Shown: piece after piece, positions 1 through 8,977 of the stretch
Layout of the letters: the number at the start of each line of letters is the position of its first letter
Position numbering within the stretch: the first letter of the stretch is position 1
Assembly: GCA_016208495.1 (NCBI GenBank)
Contig: JACQXX010000060.1
Location: 35,221-99,220, forward strand
DNA: 64,000 bases
Reading direction: 5' to 3'
Source: Acidobacteriota bacterium
Lineage (GTDB): Bacteria > Acidobacteriota > Blastocatellia > Chloracidobacteriales > Chloracidobacteriaceae
The notes under the pieces: model-generated
What the model was told of the DNA's origin: nothing
Databases searched by the model: none
The model's input: only the letters and a program-made list of their open reading frames with translations
Program-made: the position numbers and the translations under genes

Positions 1-1121
1 TTGGACCAAACCGGGTTGGGCCCTGGGGATTGCTCCAACCCCTGGCCGATGGGCTAAAGTTGATTTTAAAGGAAGACATTATCCCGCTGGGTGCCGATCA
101 CGCCATGTTTTCGCTGGCACCGGTGATGAGCATGGTGGCCGCGCTGACGGTACTGGTCCTGCTTCCCTACGGCCCGCTCTTTGCCAGCATCACGGATGTC
201 AACATCGGGCTGCTTTTCATTTTCTCATTTTCATCCATTGGAATTCTGGGGCTGATCCTGGGTGGGTGGGCGTCAAACAGCAAGTATCCGTTGCTTGGGG
301 CGCTTCGATCATCAGCGCAAATGATTAGCTACGAGGTTGTTTTGGCAACGTCCATTATCGGTGCGCTGATGTTTACTCGAACCCTTTCGATGCAGGGAAT
401 TGTCGAAGCCCAGAAGGCAACTGGCATCTGGTTGGGACTCTTTCAGTTGCCGGCGTTTGTCATTTATCTCTTCTCAGCCATTGCCGAAACCAACCGCGCC
501 CCCTTTGACCTGCCCGAAGCCGAATCGGAACTGGTGGGTGGGTTTCACACCGAATACAGCGGCTTTCGGTTTTCAATCTTTTTCATTGCCGAATATGCCA
601 ACATGGTGGTGGTTTCAGCCATTGCGGTCACGGTCTTTTTGGGTGGATGGTATCTGCCACTGGGTGAGACGTTGTCAGCCTGGGTTGATGCCCGCCCGAC
701 GATCCAGGTGGCGCTTGGGGTTGTGGTGTTTTCCGCCAAAATTGGGCTGGTCCTGTACCTGTTTTTCTGGTTGCGTTGGACATTTCCTCGCTATCGCTAT
801 GACCAGTTGATGGATATCGGCTGGAAGTGGATGCTGCCGGCGGCTCTGGCCAACGTGATCCTGACCGCATTTGTGTTTGTGATTGGACAGCAGCTTGGGT
901 TGGTGCAACGGTCAGGTCTGTTCCTTCAAGTTTCGCCAGTTGGAAAACTGTACTTTTTTGGAATGAGCCTGCTGTCCATGATTCCGATTCTGATCTTGCT
1001 CAACGTCATTAATCGCGACACCCGGATGTTTAATCTTCGGGCGCAACGAACCAAAATTCCATTCAGTACACGCTATGCCCGGCGTGCCGAACCCAACCCA
1101 GCTCCGGCAACGGAGGGGTAA
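1..1121 (+). CDS. nuoH: NADH-quinone oxidoreductase subunit H (5' partial)
   Basis: Membrane subunit of respiratory complex I that links the peripheral arm to the proton-pumping arm and forms part of the quinone pocket. The reading frame is open from base 3 and begins with GPNRVGPWGLLQPLADGLKL, an internal NuoH segment, so the true start lies upstream of the window. The conserved quinone-site loop AETNRAPFDLPEAESELVGG is present, followed by HTEYSG. About eight hydrophobic helices follow each other to the stop at 1121. It is the first gene of a nuo cluster on this strand (H, J, K, L, M, N). Family assignment is certain; only the N-terminus is missing. Confidence 0.97.
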   Translation, partial: GPNRVGPWGLLQPLADGLKLILKEDIIPLGADHAMFSLAPVMSMVAALTVLVLLPYGPLFASITDVNIGLLFIFSFSSIGILGLILGGWASNSKYPLLGALRSSAQMISYEVVLATSIIGALMFTRTLSMQGIVEAQKATGIWLGLFQLPAFVIYLFSAIAETNRAPFDLPEAESELVGGFHTEYSGFRFSIFFIAEYANMVVVSAIAVTVFLGGWYLPLGETLSAWVDARPTIQVALGVVVFSAKIGLVLYLFFWLRWTFPRYRYDQLMDIGWKWMLPAALANVILTAFVFVIGQQLGLVQRSGLFLQVSPVGKLYFFGMSLLSMIPILILLNVINRDTRMFNLRAQRTKIPFSTRYARRAEPNPAPATEG

Positions 1122-1171
1122 AACAAACTGGTGTTTAGTGCTTCGTTCCTGGTGCTTCGTTCTTCGTTCTC

Positions 1172-1285
1172 TGGTTGGTATTGAACGACGCTCTTGTCGG
1201 GTTTGGGACTCGTCGTGACCGTGGGCTTCGCACCACGGCTATCATACGACGCCCCTTCGGGCCTGAAATCCTTATCCCGGCGCTT
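1172..1285. repeat. MITE-like 150-bp repeat, copy 1 (left end missing)
   Basis: This stretch matches the two full copies at 22220-22370 and 49521-49670, from the TTGGTATTGAACGACG segment to the right end CTTATCCCGGCGCTT. The internal hairpin CCGTGG-GCTTCGCA-CCACGG is shared. The left terminal inverted repeat is absent and is replaced by CTTCGTT-type heptamer sequence at 1140-1171. It occupies the gap between nuoH and nuoJ, where nuoI usually lies. Confidence 0.8.
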
Positions 1286-1311
1286 ATGCCCTTAACTCCT
1301 CAGGTCTGTTT

Positions 1312-1923
1312 ATGTTGCTCACCGGATGGGAAGCTTATTTTTTCTATGCACTTGCTATCACGGCACTGATGATGGCGTTTCAAGCCATTTCGACCCGAAG
1401 TCCGGTCCACTGTGCGATTTACCTGATTTCAACTCTGATCAGCACGGCAGGATTATTTCTCTTACTGCAAGCTGAATTTGTCGCCGGTGTGCAGGTTCTG
1501 GTCTATGTCGGCGGGGTGATGGTGCTGTTTCTGTTTGTGGTCATGCTGGTCAGACAACGTCATGAAGAAACTCAGGCCATGTTTAGTGACCAGACCATTC
1601 TGGCCACGATTGTGGCACTGTTTTTGGGGTTGACCTTGCTCGGGGTTGTGATTAGCACCCAGCGAACGCTCTTTTTTAAACCGCCGCCGCAAGAAGTCAA
1701 CCTCCCGGCTTCGGTGAAAAGCGTGCATGCGCCAACTGGGGCGATTTCAAACGACTCGCAAACACTGGGGCAGGCGCTCTACACAACCTCGGTACTCCCT
1801 TTTGAAATCGCATCGGTGTTGCTGCTGGTGGCAATTGTCGGAGCCGTTGTACTGGCGCGAGATCGGAAACAAGAAGACCAATTTGAAGCCCCAACTAGCC
1901 AATCAGCCGAGGGCCAATCATGA
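1312..1923 (+). CDS. nuoJ: NADH-quinone oxidoreductase subunit J
   Basis: Hydrophobic complex I subunit, 203 residues with about five membrane helices and a short polar C-terminal tail. The early motif STRSPVHCAIYLI and the helix VLVYVGGVMVLFLFVVMLV are typical of NuoJ (ND6-like), including the pi-bulge region YVGGVMVLF. The stop TGA overlaps the nuoK start (ATGA at 1920-1923), which indicates translational coupling. A 190-bp gap carrying a truncated dispersed repeat precedes it instead of nuoI. Confidence 0.95.
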   Translation: MLLTGWEAYFFYALAITALMMAFQAISTRSPVHCAIYLISTLISTAGLFLLLQAEFVAGVQVLVYVGGVMVLFLFVVMLVRQRHEETQAMFSDQTILATIVALFLGLTLLGVVISTQRTLFFKPPPQEVNLPASVKSVHAPTGAISNDSQTLGQALYTTSVLPFEIASVLLLVAIVGAVVLARDRKQEDQFEAPTSQSAEGQS

Positions 1924-2354
1924 ATCTGCTCATACATTTCGGAACACAGTGGATGTGGGGACTGCTGGCACTGTTCTGGCAAGAAACAACCACGCCGGCG
2001 AAAGCGCCCGCCGGCTGGCTCTCCGGTTATCAACAAGCTGACATCACGTCGTTTCTCTGGCTCAGCGTGATGATGTTTTCGGTCGGAGTCGCCGGCGCGC
2101 TGACCCGGCGCAACGTCATCATTATTTTTATGTCAATTGAGCTGATTCTGAACGCCGCCAATATCAACTTCATTGCCTTTGCCCGCTACTGGCAAACCCA
2201 GGGGAGTATCAGCGCCATAAATGGACAGATTTTGACCATTTTTGTGATTGTGGTGGCGGCGGCAGAGGCAGCGATTGGGCTGGCGATGGTCATTGCCTAT
2301 TACCGCAACCGTGAAACCATCGCGGTTGATGAAATTCATTTGTTGAAGTGGTAA
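1920..2354 (+). CDS. nuoK: NADH-quinone oxidoreductase subunit K
   Basis: ND4L-like complex I subunit with three membrane helices. The second helix carries the conserved proton-channel glutamate in MSIELILNAANINF, and a second acidic residue sits in AAAEAAIGLAM. At 144 residues it is some 40 longer than the usual NuoK of about 100. The extra part is an N-terminal segment (MNLLIHFGTQWMWGLLALFW...) ahead of the canonical first helix. The start is supported by the ATGA overlap with nuoJ; initiation further in cannot be excluded. The C-terminus RETIAVDEIHLLKW is typical. Confidence 0.95.
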   Translation: MNLLIHFGTQWMWGLLALFWQETTTPAKAPAGWLSGYQQADITSFLWLSVMMFSVGVAGALTRRNVIIIFMSIELILNAANINFIAFARYWQTQGSISAINGQILTIFVIVVAAAEAAIGLAMVIAYYRNRETIAVDEIHLLKW

Positions 2355-2361
2355 TCGTTCG

Positions 2362-2513
2362 TAGTCAGTAGTCAGTAGTCAGTAGTCAGGTGTTGGGATT
2401 ATTCATTTTTCATCCGATGTATCTTGTTCTAAAAACGCAGCTTATGAATCCTTTTTGAGGGAATTTACTGATGAATGATCTTGGATTTTTCTACTGACTA
2501 CTGACTACTGACT
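2362..2513. repeat. Mirrored AGTCAGT heptamer element
   Basis: Four copies of the 7-mer TAGTCAG (2362-2389) face about three copies of the complementary 7-mer CTGACTA (2492-2513) across a spacer of about 100 bp. The transcript between nuoK and nuoL would fold into a stem of about 21 bp. The same family occurs at 16317-16592, 24810-25204 and 48922-48945. Confidence 0.85.
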
Positions 2514-2532
2514 CTTTGCCTACAACCAACTG

Positions 2533-4929
2533 GTGAACTCTATGGATCTTGTGATTTTGGTTCCGTTGTTTCCGCTCCTTGGATTTTTGATCAACGGACT
2601 GCTGGCCAAACGATTGGGATTTTCAGAGAAGATCATCGGCGGTATTGCCTGTCTGATGGTGGCCCTGTCATTTTTCTGTTCTGTTGTGGCCGTCTTCCAG
2701 TTTAACCAGTACGCTCATAGTCCAGCCACCCAGCAACAATATCGCCAGCAGGAACATACGTGGCTGGAACAATTTAACAGTACACATCAGGTCAAGGAAC
2801 CGGCTCACACAGCGGCAAAATCACCTGGTCACCACGAAGAACTCACCGCCACACCATATGTGCGGCAGGTGTTTCAATGGATTCCAAGCGGCGCGGCACA
2901 ACCAACCCTGGGTCCACAGGCGCACACCCGAACCATCGAATTTTCCATTGATTGGGCCTACCAGTTGGACCAGCTTTCGGGCCTCTATATTTTGTTCATT
3001 ACCTTTGTCGGCTTCTTTATTCACCTGTTTGCCATTGGCTATATGCACGGCGAGGCGGGGTTCTCTCGGTTTTTTGCTTACCTGAACCTGTTTATGTTCA
3101 TGATGTTGACTCTGGTTCTGGGAGCCAACTTCCTGGTGATGTTTGTCGGCTGGGAAGGTGTTGGGTTGTGTTCCTATCTGTTGATTGGATACTACTTCAC
3201 GAAAGAAGAAGCCGCGCTGGCCAGCAAAAAAGCCTTTGTCGTCAATCGGATCGGAGATCTTGGGCTGATGTTGGGGATGTTTGGCGTGTTTGCCGTATTT
3301 GGCACGCTCGACTATAACCAGGTGATGGTCCTGGCAAAATCACTTCCAATTGAACCGTTTGGATTGAGTGCCTTGAATTTAACGACGGGGGTGCTGACGC
3401 TGATTACCCTGGCGTTGTTTTTAGGGGCCGTCGGGAAAAGCGCCCAGATTCCATTGTTTATCTGGCTTCCAGATGCCATGGCCGGCCCAACACCGGTGTC
3501 AGCACTCATTCATGCCGCCACGATGGTGACAGCCGGGATTTATCTGGTCGCCCGGTGCAACCCGCTCTTTCAACGAGCCCCCACGACCATGTTGATTGTG
3601 GCCTTGATTGGGGGTCTGACAGCGTTTGTGGCGGCTACGATTGGCCTCACTCAAAACGACATCAAGAAAGTCCTGGCGTATTCGACCGTTTCTCAACTTG
3701 GATTTATGTTCCTGGGGTGTGGGGTTGGGGCGTTTGTGGCTGGAATTTTCCACGTTTTCACCCATGCTTTTTTCAAAGCCCAGCTCTTTTTGGGATCGGG
3801 AAGTGTCATCCACGGTGGTTCACCGAGTGGCCACGAACAGGACATGCGGTTTTATGGTAACTTCCGCAAGTACATGCCGATTACCTACAAAACCATGATG
3901 GTGTCGCTGTTTGCAATTTGCGGCATCTTTCCGTTTGCCGGTTTTTTCAGCAAGGATGAAATCCTGGCGAAAACGCTCCACACCGAAGTTTTTGGAAAAG
4001 GTTCGGTGCTGGGGATCGTGCTCTACGGACTGGGTTTTCTGACCGCCGGGATTACGGCCTTTTATATGACCCGGCTGATGTGCATGACATTTGGCGGTGA
4101 TGACCGCTGGAAAGAACATGCCGCCACGGCCCATCACGCTGACCATCACGATTCTCACTCACCTGCAGATTCCCAGCCCCCAGCCCCCAACCCCCAGCCC
4201 CAGGCGTTCCATCCCCATGAATCTCCAGCCGTGATGTGGATTCCACTCGCGGCCCTGGCTGTTTTTGCCGGGGTGGCGGGATTTTTGGGTGTGGCCGAAG
4301 AACTCACCGGTGGCGCCGTGCCCAATCTGGTTCATCACTGGCTGGCCCCAACGATTGACTCACTTGGACACGCCCCAGAAGCTGTTCATTTTGAACCAAT
4401 GGAATGGGTTCTGGCGGTCATCAGTGTGCTCTGGGCTGGTTCGATGATGTATGCCGCCTATTACTGCTACATCCTCAAGCCGGCATTGCCCGGCCAGATT
4501 GCCGAGCGCTTCCAGGCCATGTACCAGTTGAGCTGGAACAAATGGTACTGGGACGAATTGCTGGATGTGCACTTTGTCAATTTGGTGAAAGCCTTTAATG
4601 ACGGGCTGTGGAACGTTGATGCTGAGGCTGTGGATGGTGGCGTGAATGGCACGGCCTGGCTTACCCGCCTGGGAAGTACTATTTCAGGCTGGATTGATCG
4701 CTGGATCGTGGACATGGCGGTCAATCTGGTGGCCTGGATGACACGCCTGGGCTCGCTGCTGGTCCGGCAGGTTCAAACCGGACTGGTTCAAAACTACATG
4801 CTGGTCATGATGCTGGCGATTCTGGTTCTGGTCTTGACCATGGAGTCAAAGATTTTCCGAAACCTGGTCGAAAAAGAAAAAACCACGGCGCCAGCGCCGC
4901 CAGCCATTATTCATCAAGATGAACACTGA
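2533..4929 (+). CDS. nuoL: NADH-quinone oxidoreductase subunit L
   Basis: Distal antiporter-like proton-pumping subunit of complex I. Core motifs include GWEGVGLCSYLLIGYY, FVVNRIGDLG, LFIWLPDAMAGPTPVSALIHAATMVTAG and HAFFKAQLFLGSGSVIHG. The protein is 798 residues, against roughly 610-660 for most NuoL. The excess comes from a His/Gln-rich loop near residues 55-130 and a His- and Pro-rich loop near residues 530-565. The Pro part of the second loop is encoded by a run of CCCAGCC heptamers (4172-4203), the same class of repeat that fills the intergenic spaces. A GTG at 2533 and an ATG at 2542 are both possible starts; neither has a clear ribosome site. Confidence 0.95.
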   Translation: MNSMDLVILVPLFPLLGFLINGLLAKRLGFSEKIIGGIACLMVALSFFCSVVAVFQFNQYAHSPATQQQYRQQEHTWLEQFNSTHQVKEPAHTAAKSPGHHEELTATPYVRQVFQWIPSGAAQPTLGPQAHTRTIEFSIDWAYQLDQLSGLYILFITFVGFFIHLFAIGYMHGEAGFSRFFAYLNLFMFMMLTLVLGANFLVMFVGWEGVGLCSYLLIGYYFTKEEAALASKKAFVVNRIGDLGLMLGMFGVFAVFGTLDYNQVMVLAKSLPIEPFGLSALNLTTGVLTLITLALFLGAVGKSAQIPLFIWLPDAMAGPTPVSALIHAATMVTAGIYLVARCNPLFQRAPTTMLIVALIGGLTAFVAATIGLTQNDIKKVLAYSTVSQLGFMFLGCGVGAFVAGIFHVFTHAFFKAQLFLGSGSVIHGGSPSGHEQDMRFYGNFRKYMPITYKTMMVSLFAICGIFPFAGFFSKDEILAKTLHTEVFGKGSVLGIVLYGLGFLTAGITAFYMTRLMCMTFGGDDRWKEHAATAHHADHHDSHSPADSQPPAPNPQPQAFHPHESPAVMWIPLAALAVFAGVAGFLGVAEELTGGAVPNLVHHWLAPTIDSLGHAPEAVHFEPMEWVLAVISVLWAGSMMYAAYYCYILKPALPGQIAERFQAMYQLSWNKWYWDELLDVHFVNLVKAFNDGLWNVDAEAVDGGVNGTAWLTRLGSTISGWIDRWIVDMAVNLVAWMTRLGSLLVRQVQTGLVQNYMLVMMLAILVLVLTMESKIFRNLVEKEKTTAPAPPAIIHQDEH
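4172..4203. repeat. CCCAGCC heptamer array inside nuoL
   Basis: About four and a half head-to-tail copies of CCCAGCC/CCCAACC lie in frame within nuoL and encode a Pro/Gln-rich stretch. The complementary unit GGCTGGG is found in intergenic arrays such as 9454-9477. Confidence 0.75.
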
Positions 4930-4936
4930 AAATCAG

Positions 4937-5041
4937 GTCAGTACCGCCTGCGTGAGCAGGTGGGGTTGACTTCTTTTTTTCTCCCTGCCCTGGCAGATGA
5001 TACGGACTTGTAACCCACCCGCTCACGCAGGTGGTACTGAC
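4937..5041. repeat. Inverted CCACCTGCG-type hairpin, copy 1
   Basis: A left arm GTCAGTACCGCCTGCGTGAG... (4937-4965) and a right arm ending ...CGCAGGTGGTACTGAC (5012-5041) are complementary over about 30 bases with few mismatches. The element fills the nuoL-nuoM gap. A second copy lies at 13195-13262 and a single arm at 57978-58005. Each arm itself contains a small CCTGCG/CAGG hairpin. Confidence 0.85.
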
Positions 5042-5055
5042 TTCAGGAGTTTCTC

Positions 5056-6852
5056 ATGCTCGCTGCGTTGTTCCTTTCCGGATTTCAGCCAGCCGAACTC
5101 AAACCGTTCGGCATTGGGCTGTTGTCACTGGTGCTCTGGATGCCCGTGCTCGGGGCGCTCATCCTGATTTTTGGCATCAATAAAGACAAAGCGAATCTGA
5201 TCAAGTACTTCACCACCGCCTGGATGGGTGTGTCGTTTGTGCTGATGTTCCCACTCGTTGCCTTGTGGAAGCACGAGGTGCCAGGGCTGCACTTCATCGA
5301 AGACTACACCTGGATTCCAATGATTGGTGCCCGCTATCAACTGGGAATTGACGGATTGGCGCTGGTGCTGGTGCTGCTGACTGGATTTCTGGGGGTCATC
5401 GCGGCGCTATGTTCGTGGAACTACATTGAAATCCGGCTCAAGGAATATTATGCGTTTTTGCTGTTGCTCCAGACCGGAATGTTAGGCGTGTTTGTCGCGG
5501 CGGATACCTTTCTGTTCTATGTCTTTTTCGAAGTCATGCTGGTGCCGATGTACTTTCTGATCGGCATTTGGGGCGGCGAACGGCGGGTGTATGCAGCGAT
5601 TAAGTTCTTTTTATACACGCTTTTCGGATCGGTCTTGCTCCTGCTGGCAATCCTGAAAATGTATTTCCTGGCACCGGAAATTGCCCGGGCGCACCCGGCT
5701 GAAGTCAAAGCCGCCGCAGTTCAACTGGCTGGCGACAATCGCCCGATGTTGCAGATGATCGAAGCTGGAATTGAAACCGCCAAACAGGCCGGCGCCCGGT
5801 CTGAGTCACCGGCGGGAACGCTCAATATTTATGCGATGCAGGCAATTGGGAGCGCCCGTGACGTGCAGGGGCTCTCGTTTATTCCGCTCATGGTGCAACT
5901 CTGGGTGTTTGGTGGCTTTGCCATCGGTTTTATGATCAAGGTGCCGATGTTCCCCTTTCACACCTGGCTTCCGGATGCCCACGTCGAGGCACCCACGGCG
6001 GGGTCAGTGGTTCTGGCAGCCGTGCTACTCAAAATGGGGACGTATGGGTTTCTGCGATTCAATATTCCAATGCTCCCTGACGCCGCAACTCACCCGCTCA
6101 CCCTGTCCGTGATTTCGACGCTGGCGATTATCGGCATTATTTATGGTTCGCTGGTGGCCATGGCGCAGACCGACATGAAAAAGCTGGTGGCCTATTCATC
6201 GGTGGCCCACATGGGGTTGTGCATGCTCTCGATGTTTGCGCTTAACCCAAATGGGATCAACGGTTCGATTTTGCAAATGCTCAATCACGGCATCTCAACC
6301 GGGGCGCTCTTCCTGCTGGTCGGAGTCATTTACGAGCGTCGCCATAGTCGTCAAATTGCTGAATATGGTGGACTTGCGGCAGTTACGCCACAATATGCAA
6401 CCGTCTTTCTGATTACCACCATGTCGTCAATCGGCCTGCCGATGCTCAATGGGTTTATCGGTGAATTTGTCGGACTCCGAGGCATTTTTGAAGCCAATTT
6501 GAAGTGGGCTGTCTGTGGTGTGTTGGGCATCGTCCTTGGGGCAGCCTATATGTTGTGGCTGTATCAACGGGTATTTTTCGGGGCCGTGACCAATCCGAAA
6601 AATCAGACGCTGCCTGACCTGAGCGTCCGCGAATGGGTCTATTTGACGCCGCTTCTGGTGCTGATGTTCTGGATCGGAATCTATCCTAAACCGGTGATGG
6701 ATCTGATTGACGGCCCGACGGATACCATTGTGCGGCAGGTCAAACCGGACTATTTCAAACCGGTACCTCCGGCTCTGGCACCGCCAAAAACAGCCGAATC
6801 AGCCGACGCACCACATCCACAGGTAACTGCCACATCACCCGTGAAAAAGTAA
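5056..6852 (+). CDS. nuoM: NADH-quinone oxidoreductase subunit M
   Basis: Second antiporter-like proton-pumping subunit of complex I, 598 residues with about fourteen membrane helices. Diagnostic segments are FFEVMLVPMYFLIGIWGG (conserved Glu in helix 5), KVPMFPFHTWLPDAHVEAPT and KKLVAYSSVAHMG (lysine of the channel). A hydrophilic insertion near residues 215-265 makes it longer than average. A good ribosome site AGGAG sits at 5045-5049, seven bases before the ATG. It follows nuoL after the inverted repeat at 4937-5041. Confidence 0.96.
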   Translation: MLAALFLSGFQPAELKPFGIGLLSLVLWMPVLGALILIFGINKDKANLIKYFTTAWMGVSFVLMFPLVALWKHEVPGLHFIEDYTWIPMIGARYQLGIDGLALVLVLLTGFLGVIAALCSWNYIEIRLKEYYAFLLLLQTGMLGVFVAADTFLFYVFFEVMLVPMYFLIGIWGGERRVYAAIKFFLYTLFGSVLLLLAILKMYFLAPEIARAHPAEVKAAAVQLAGDNRPMLQMIEAGIETAKQAGARSESPAGTLNIYAMQAIGSARDVQGLSFIPLMVQLWVFGGFAIGFMIKVPMFPFHTWLPDAHVEAPTAGSVVLAAVLLKMGTYGFLRFNIPMLPDAATHPLTLSVISTLAIIGIIYGSLVAMAQTDMKKLVAYSSVAHMGLCMLSMFALNPNGINGSILQMLNHGISTGALFLLVGVIYERRHSRQIAEYGGLAAVTPQYATVFLITTMSSIGLPMLNGFIGEFVGLRGIFEANLKWAVCGVLGIVLGAAYMLWLYQRVFFGAVTNPKNQTLPDLSVREWVYLTPLLVLMFWIGIYPKPVMDLIDGPTDTIVRQVKPDYFKPVPPALAPPKTAESADAPHPQVTATSPVKK

Positions 6853-6934
6853 CCCGTGCTTGAGAACCTGACCGCCTGAAGGCAGAACTCTGAACCCTGA
6901 GCTACTGTAGCTCCAAGGTTGGAACTCCGAAATT

Positions 6935-8566
6935 ATGGCCTTTCCCGTGCTGACCAATTTTCCCACATTTTCAGACACGCTGGTGATCATGCCAGAGTTG
7001 ATGCTGACGCTCTTTGCCTGTTTTGCGCTGGTCATTGATGTCTTGCTGCCACGTGAAAAACGAGGGTTGACAGCACACTTCTGCCTGATTGGAATTGGGT
7101 TCTCAGCGGTGTCGTTGTGGATGCTCTATAGCGGACTGCGCCCGTTTTCAGTCCAGACCGCCTTCTATGGCACGGTCGTGGTGGATGGATTTGCGGTCGT
7201 CTTTAAGAGTATTTTCCTGCTGGCTGCACTGCTATCCATCATTTTATCAATAAGATACCTTGATACCGAAGGGATGCAGCGCGGCGAATACTATGCCCTG
7301 ATCTTGTTTGCGGCGGTCGGCATGATGTTTATGGCGTCAGGGATGGACGTGATTGTGCTCTATGTTGGCCTGGAGTTGATGGCGCTCTCAGTCTATGTTC
7401 TGGTTGGCTTTCTCAAACAACTCAACCCAATTACCAGCGACGACACAACCCTGGGTGAACTGCAAAAACACGTCAATCGATCAACCGAAGCCGGCTTGAA
7501 ATACTTCCTGATGGGGGCGTTTTCATCCGGAGTGTTGCTCTATGGACTGTCATTGCTGTTTGGGGTGACAGGGACAACCTACCTGCCAGATATGGGAGAG
7601 GCGCTGTTTCAGTACCTGACACCCAATGCGCGCACTGGAAACCCACAAATGTTGATCCTGCTGGGGATTATCCTTACTGGGGCTGGATTGCTCTTCAAAA
7701 TTGCGGCGGTCCCCTTTCATATGTGGGCCCCAGATGCCTATCAGGGAGCACCGACGTCAATCACAGCCTTTATGTCCGTGGGTCCAAAAGCCGCCAGTTA
7801 TGCATTGCTGGCCCGGATTTTTCTGGTGGGATTTGAACCGTTCCGGACGATTAACCAGTTGCCGGGATGGGCGATGATGCTCGGTATTGTCGCTGGACTG
7901 ACGATGACGGTTGGGAATATTGGGGCGCTCACCCAATCCAACGTCAAACGACTGCTCGCCTATTCGAGCATTTCACATGCCGGATATATTTTGCTCGGAA
8001 TTGTTGCTGGGAATGAATTTGGATATACGGGCGTAGTCATTTACCTGCTGGTCTATGTGTTGATGAACCTCGGTGCGTTTGGCGTGGTGCTGGTCCTGAG
8101 ACGCCAGGATCTGGCCGGGGAGAAACTGGATGACTTTAACGGGTTGTTCCACAAAGCCCCAGGTCTGGCGGCAATGATGCTGATTTTTCTGCTCAGTCTG
8201 GCTGGGATTCCAATGACAGGTGGATTTATCGGCAAATTTTATTTATTTGGATCGTTGCTCCAAAGCAACATCAAGTGGATGAATATCTTAGCGGTGATTG
8301 CGGTTCTCAATACGGTCGTGTCGCTCTATTATTATGCTCGCTTTATCCGCGCCATGTTCCTCAATCCAGCTTCAGAGCAGGTTCAGGTGCAACTGACACC
8401 GACCTTGCGATGGACACTGACCGCCGCTGCATTCCTGGTCATCGTGATTGGGGTGTATCCGTCGCCGTTTATCCGATTTTCCAAACTTGCCGCTCAAAAT
8501 ATGTATGTTCGGTATGAACGACCTTCGAAGGAACCGCTCTGGAAACCCAGGTTTTTGAAGTTTTGA
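6935..8566 (+). CDS. nuoN: NADH-quinone oxidoreductase subunit N
   Basis: Third antiporter-like subunit of complex I, 543 residues. Supporting motifs are YVGLELMALSVYVLVGF, EAGLKYFLMGAFSSGVLLYG, KIAAVPFHMWAPDAYQGAPT and KRLLAYSSISHAGYILLG. The N-terminus of about 20 residues precedes the first helix. It closes the nuo cluster, separated from nuoM by 82 bases with no strong hairpin. Length and order (L-M-N) match the family well. Confidence 0.96.
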   Translation: MAFPVLTNFPTFSDTLVIMPELMLTLFACFALVIDVLLPREKRGLTAHFCLIGIGFSAVSLWMLYSGLRPFSVQTAFYGTVVVDGFAVVFKSIFLLAALLSIILSIRYLDTEGMQRGEYYALILFAAVGMMFMASGMDVIVLYVGLELMALSVYVLVGFLKQLNPITSDDTTLGELQKHVNRSTEAGLKYFLMGAFSSGVLLYGLSLLFGVTGTTYLPDMGEALFQYLTPNARTGNPQMLILLGIILTGAGLLFKIAAVPFHMWAPDAYQGAPTSITAFMSVGPKAASYALLARIFLVGFEPFRTINQLPGWAMMLGIVAGLTMTVGNIGALTQSNVKRLLAYSSISHAGYILLGIVAGNEFGYTGVVIYLLVYVLMNLGAFGVVLVLRRQDLAGEKLDDFNGLFHKAPGLAAMMLIFLLSLAGIPMTGGFIGKFYLFGSLLQSNIKWMNILAVIAVLNTVVSLYYYARFIRAMFLNPASEQVQVQLTPTLRWTLTAAAFLVIVIGVYPSPFIRFSKLAAQNMYVRYERPSKEPLWKPRFLKF

Positions 8567-8602
8567 AGCAGTGATTCCAAAGCAATCAAAGGTGGTCAGC
8601 TT

Positions 8603-8977
8603 ATGGATACCCCACACCGATTCAGCACTGGTGGCTTCATCACAGCCACCCTCACTGTGATTCTTGGGATCCTGGCCTACCTGAATCTTTCACCATCTCC
8701 TTATCAAGGTGAAAGCGTCATCTGTATTGTGGGTGCATTTGGTGTGACGGCAATTGCGTTTTTGATGCGCAGCTTTATTGGACCTATCCATGTGGGACGA
8801 GGAGGCATCGCCTGGGTAGGGGGCATGCTGCTGGGTTTTCTATGGGGATGCGGGTTATGGGAATCGAAGAATGGCGGCAGCGGAATGCTTTTGTTTTTCC
8901 TGTTGGGATTGGCTCTTGGTGGTCCATTGTTACGCATCGGATTACGCAAACCATCATCATCACCTCAGGAAGACTGA
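8603..8977 (+). CDS. Small four-helix membrane protein
   Basis: A 124-residue protein with four predicted membrane helices: residues about 10-28, 38-56, 68-84 and 92-108. A short polar tail ends in PSSSPQED. The sequence GPIHVGRGGIAWVGGMLLG is glycine-rich. I do not recognise the family. It begins 36 bases after nuoN on the same strand and could be cotranscribed, but nothing ties it to complex I. Its last 13 bases overlap the end of the convergent macro-domain gene. Confidence 0.65.
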   Translation: MDTPHRFSTGGFITATLTVILGILAYLNLSPSPYQGESVICIVGAFGVTAIAFLMRSFIGPIHVGRGGIAWVGGMLLGFLWGCGLWESKNGGSGMLLFFLLGLALGGPLLRIGLRKPSSSPQED

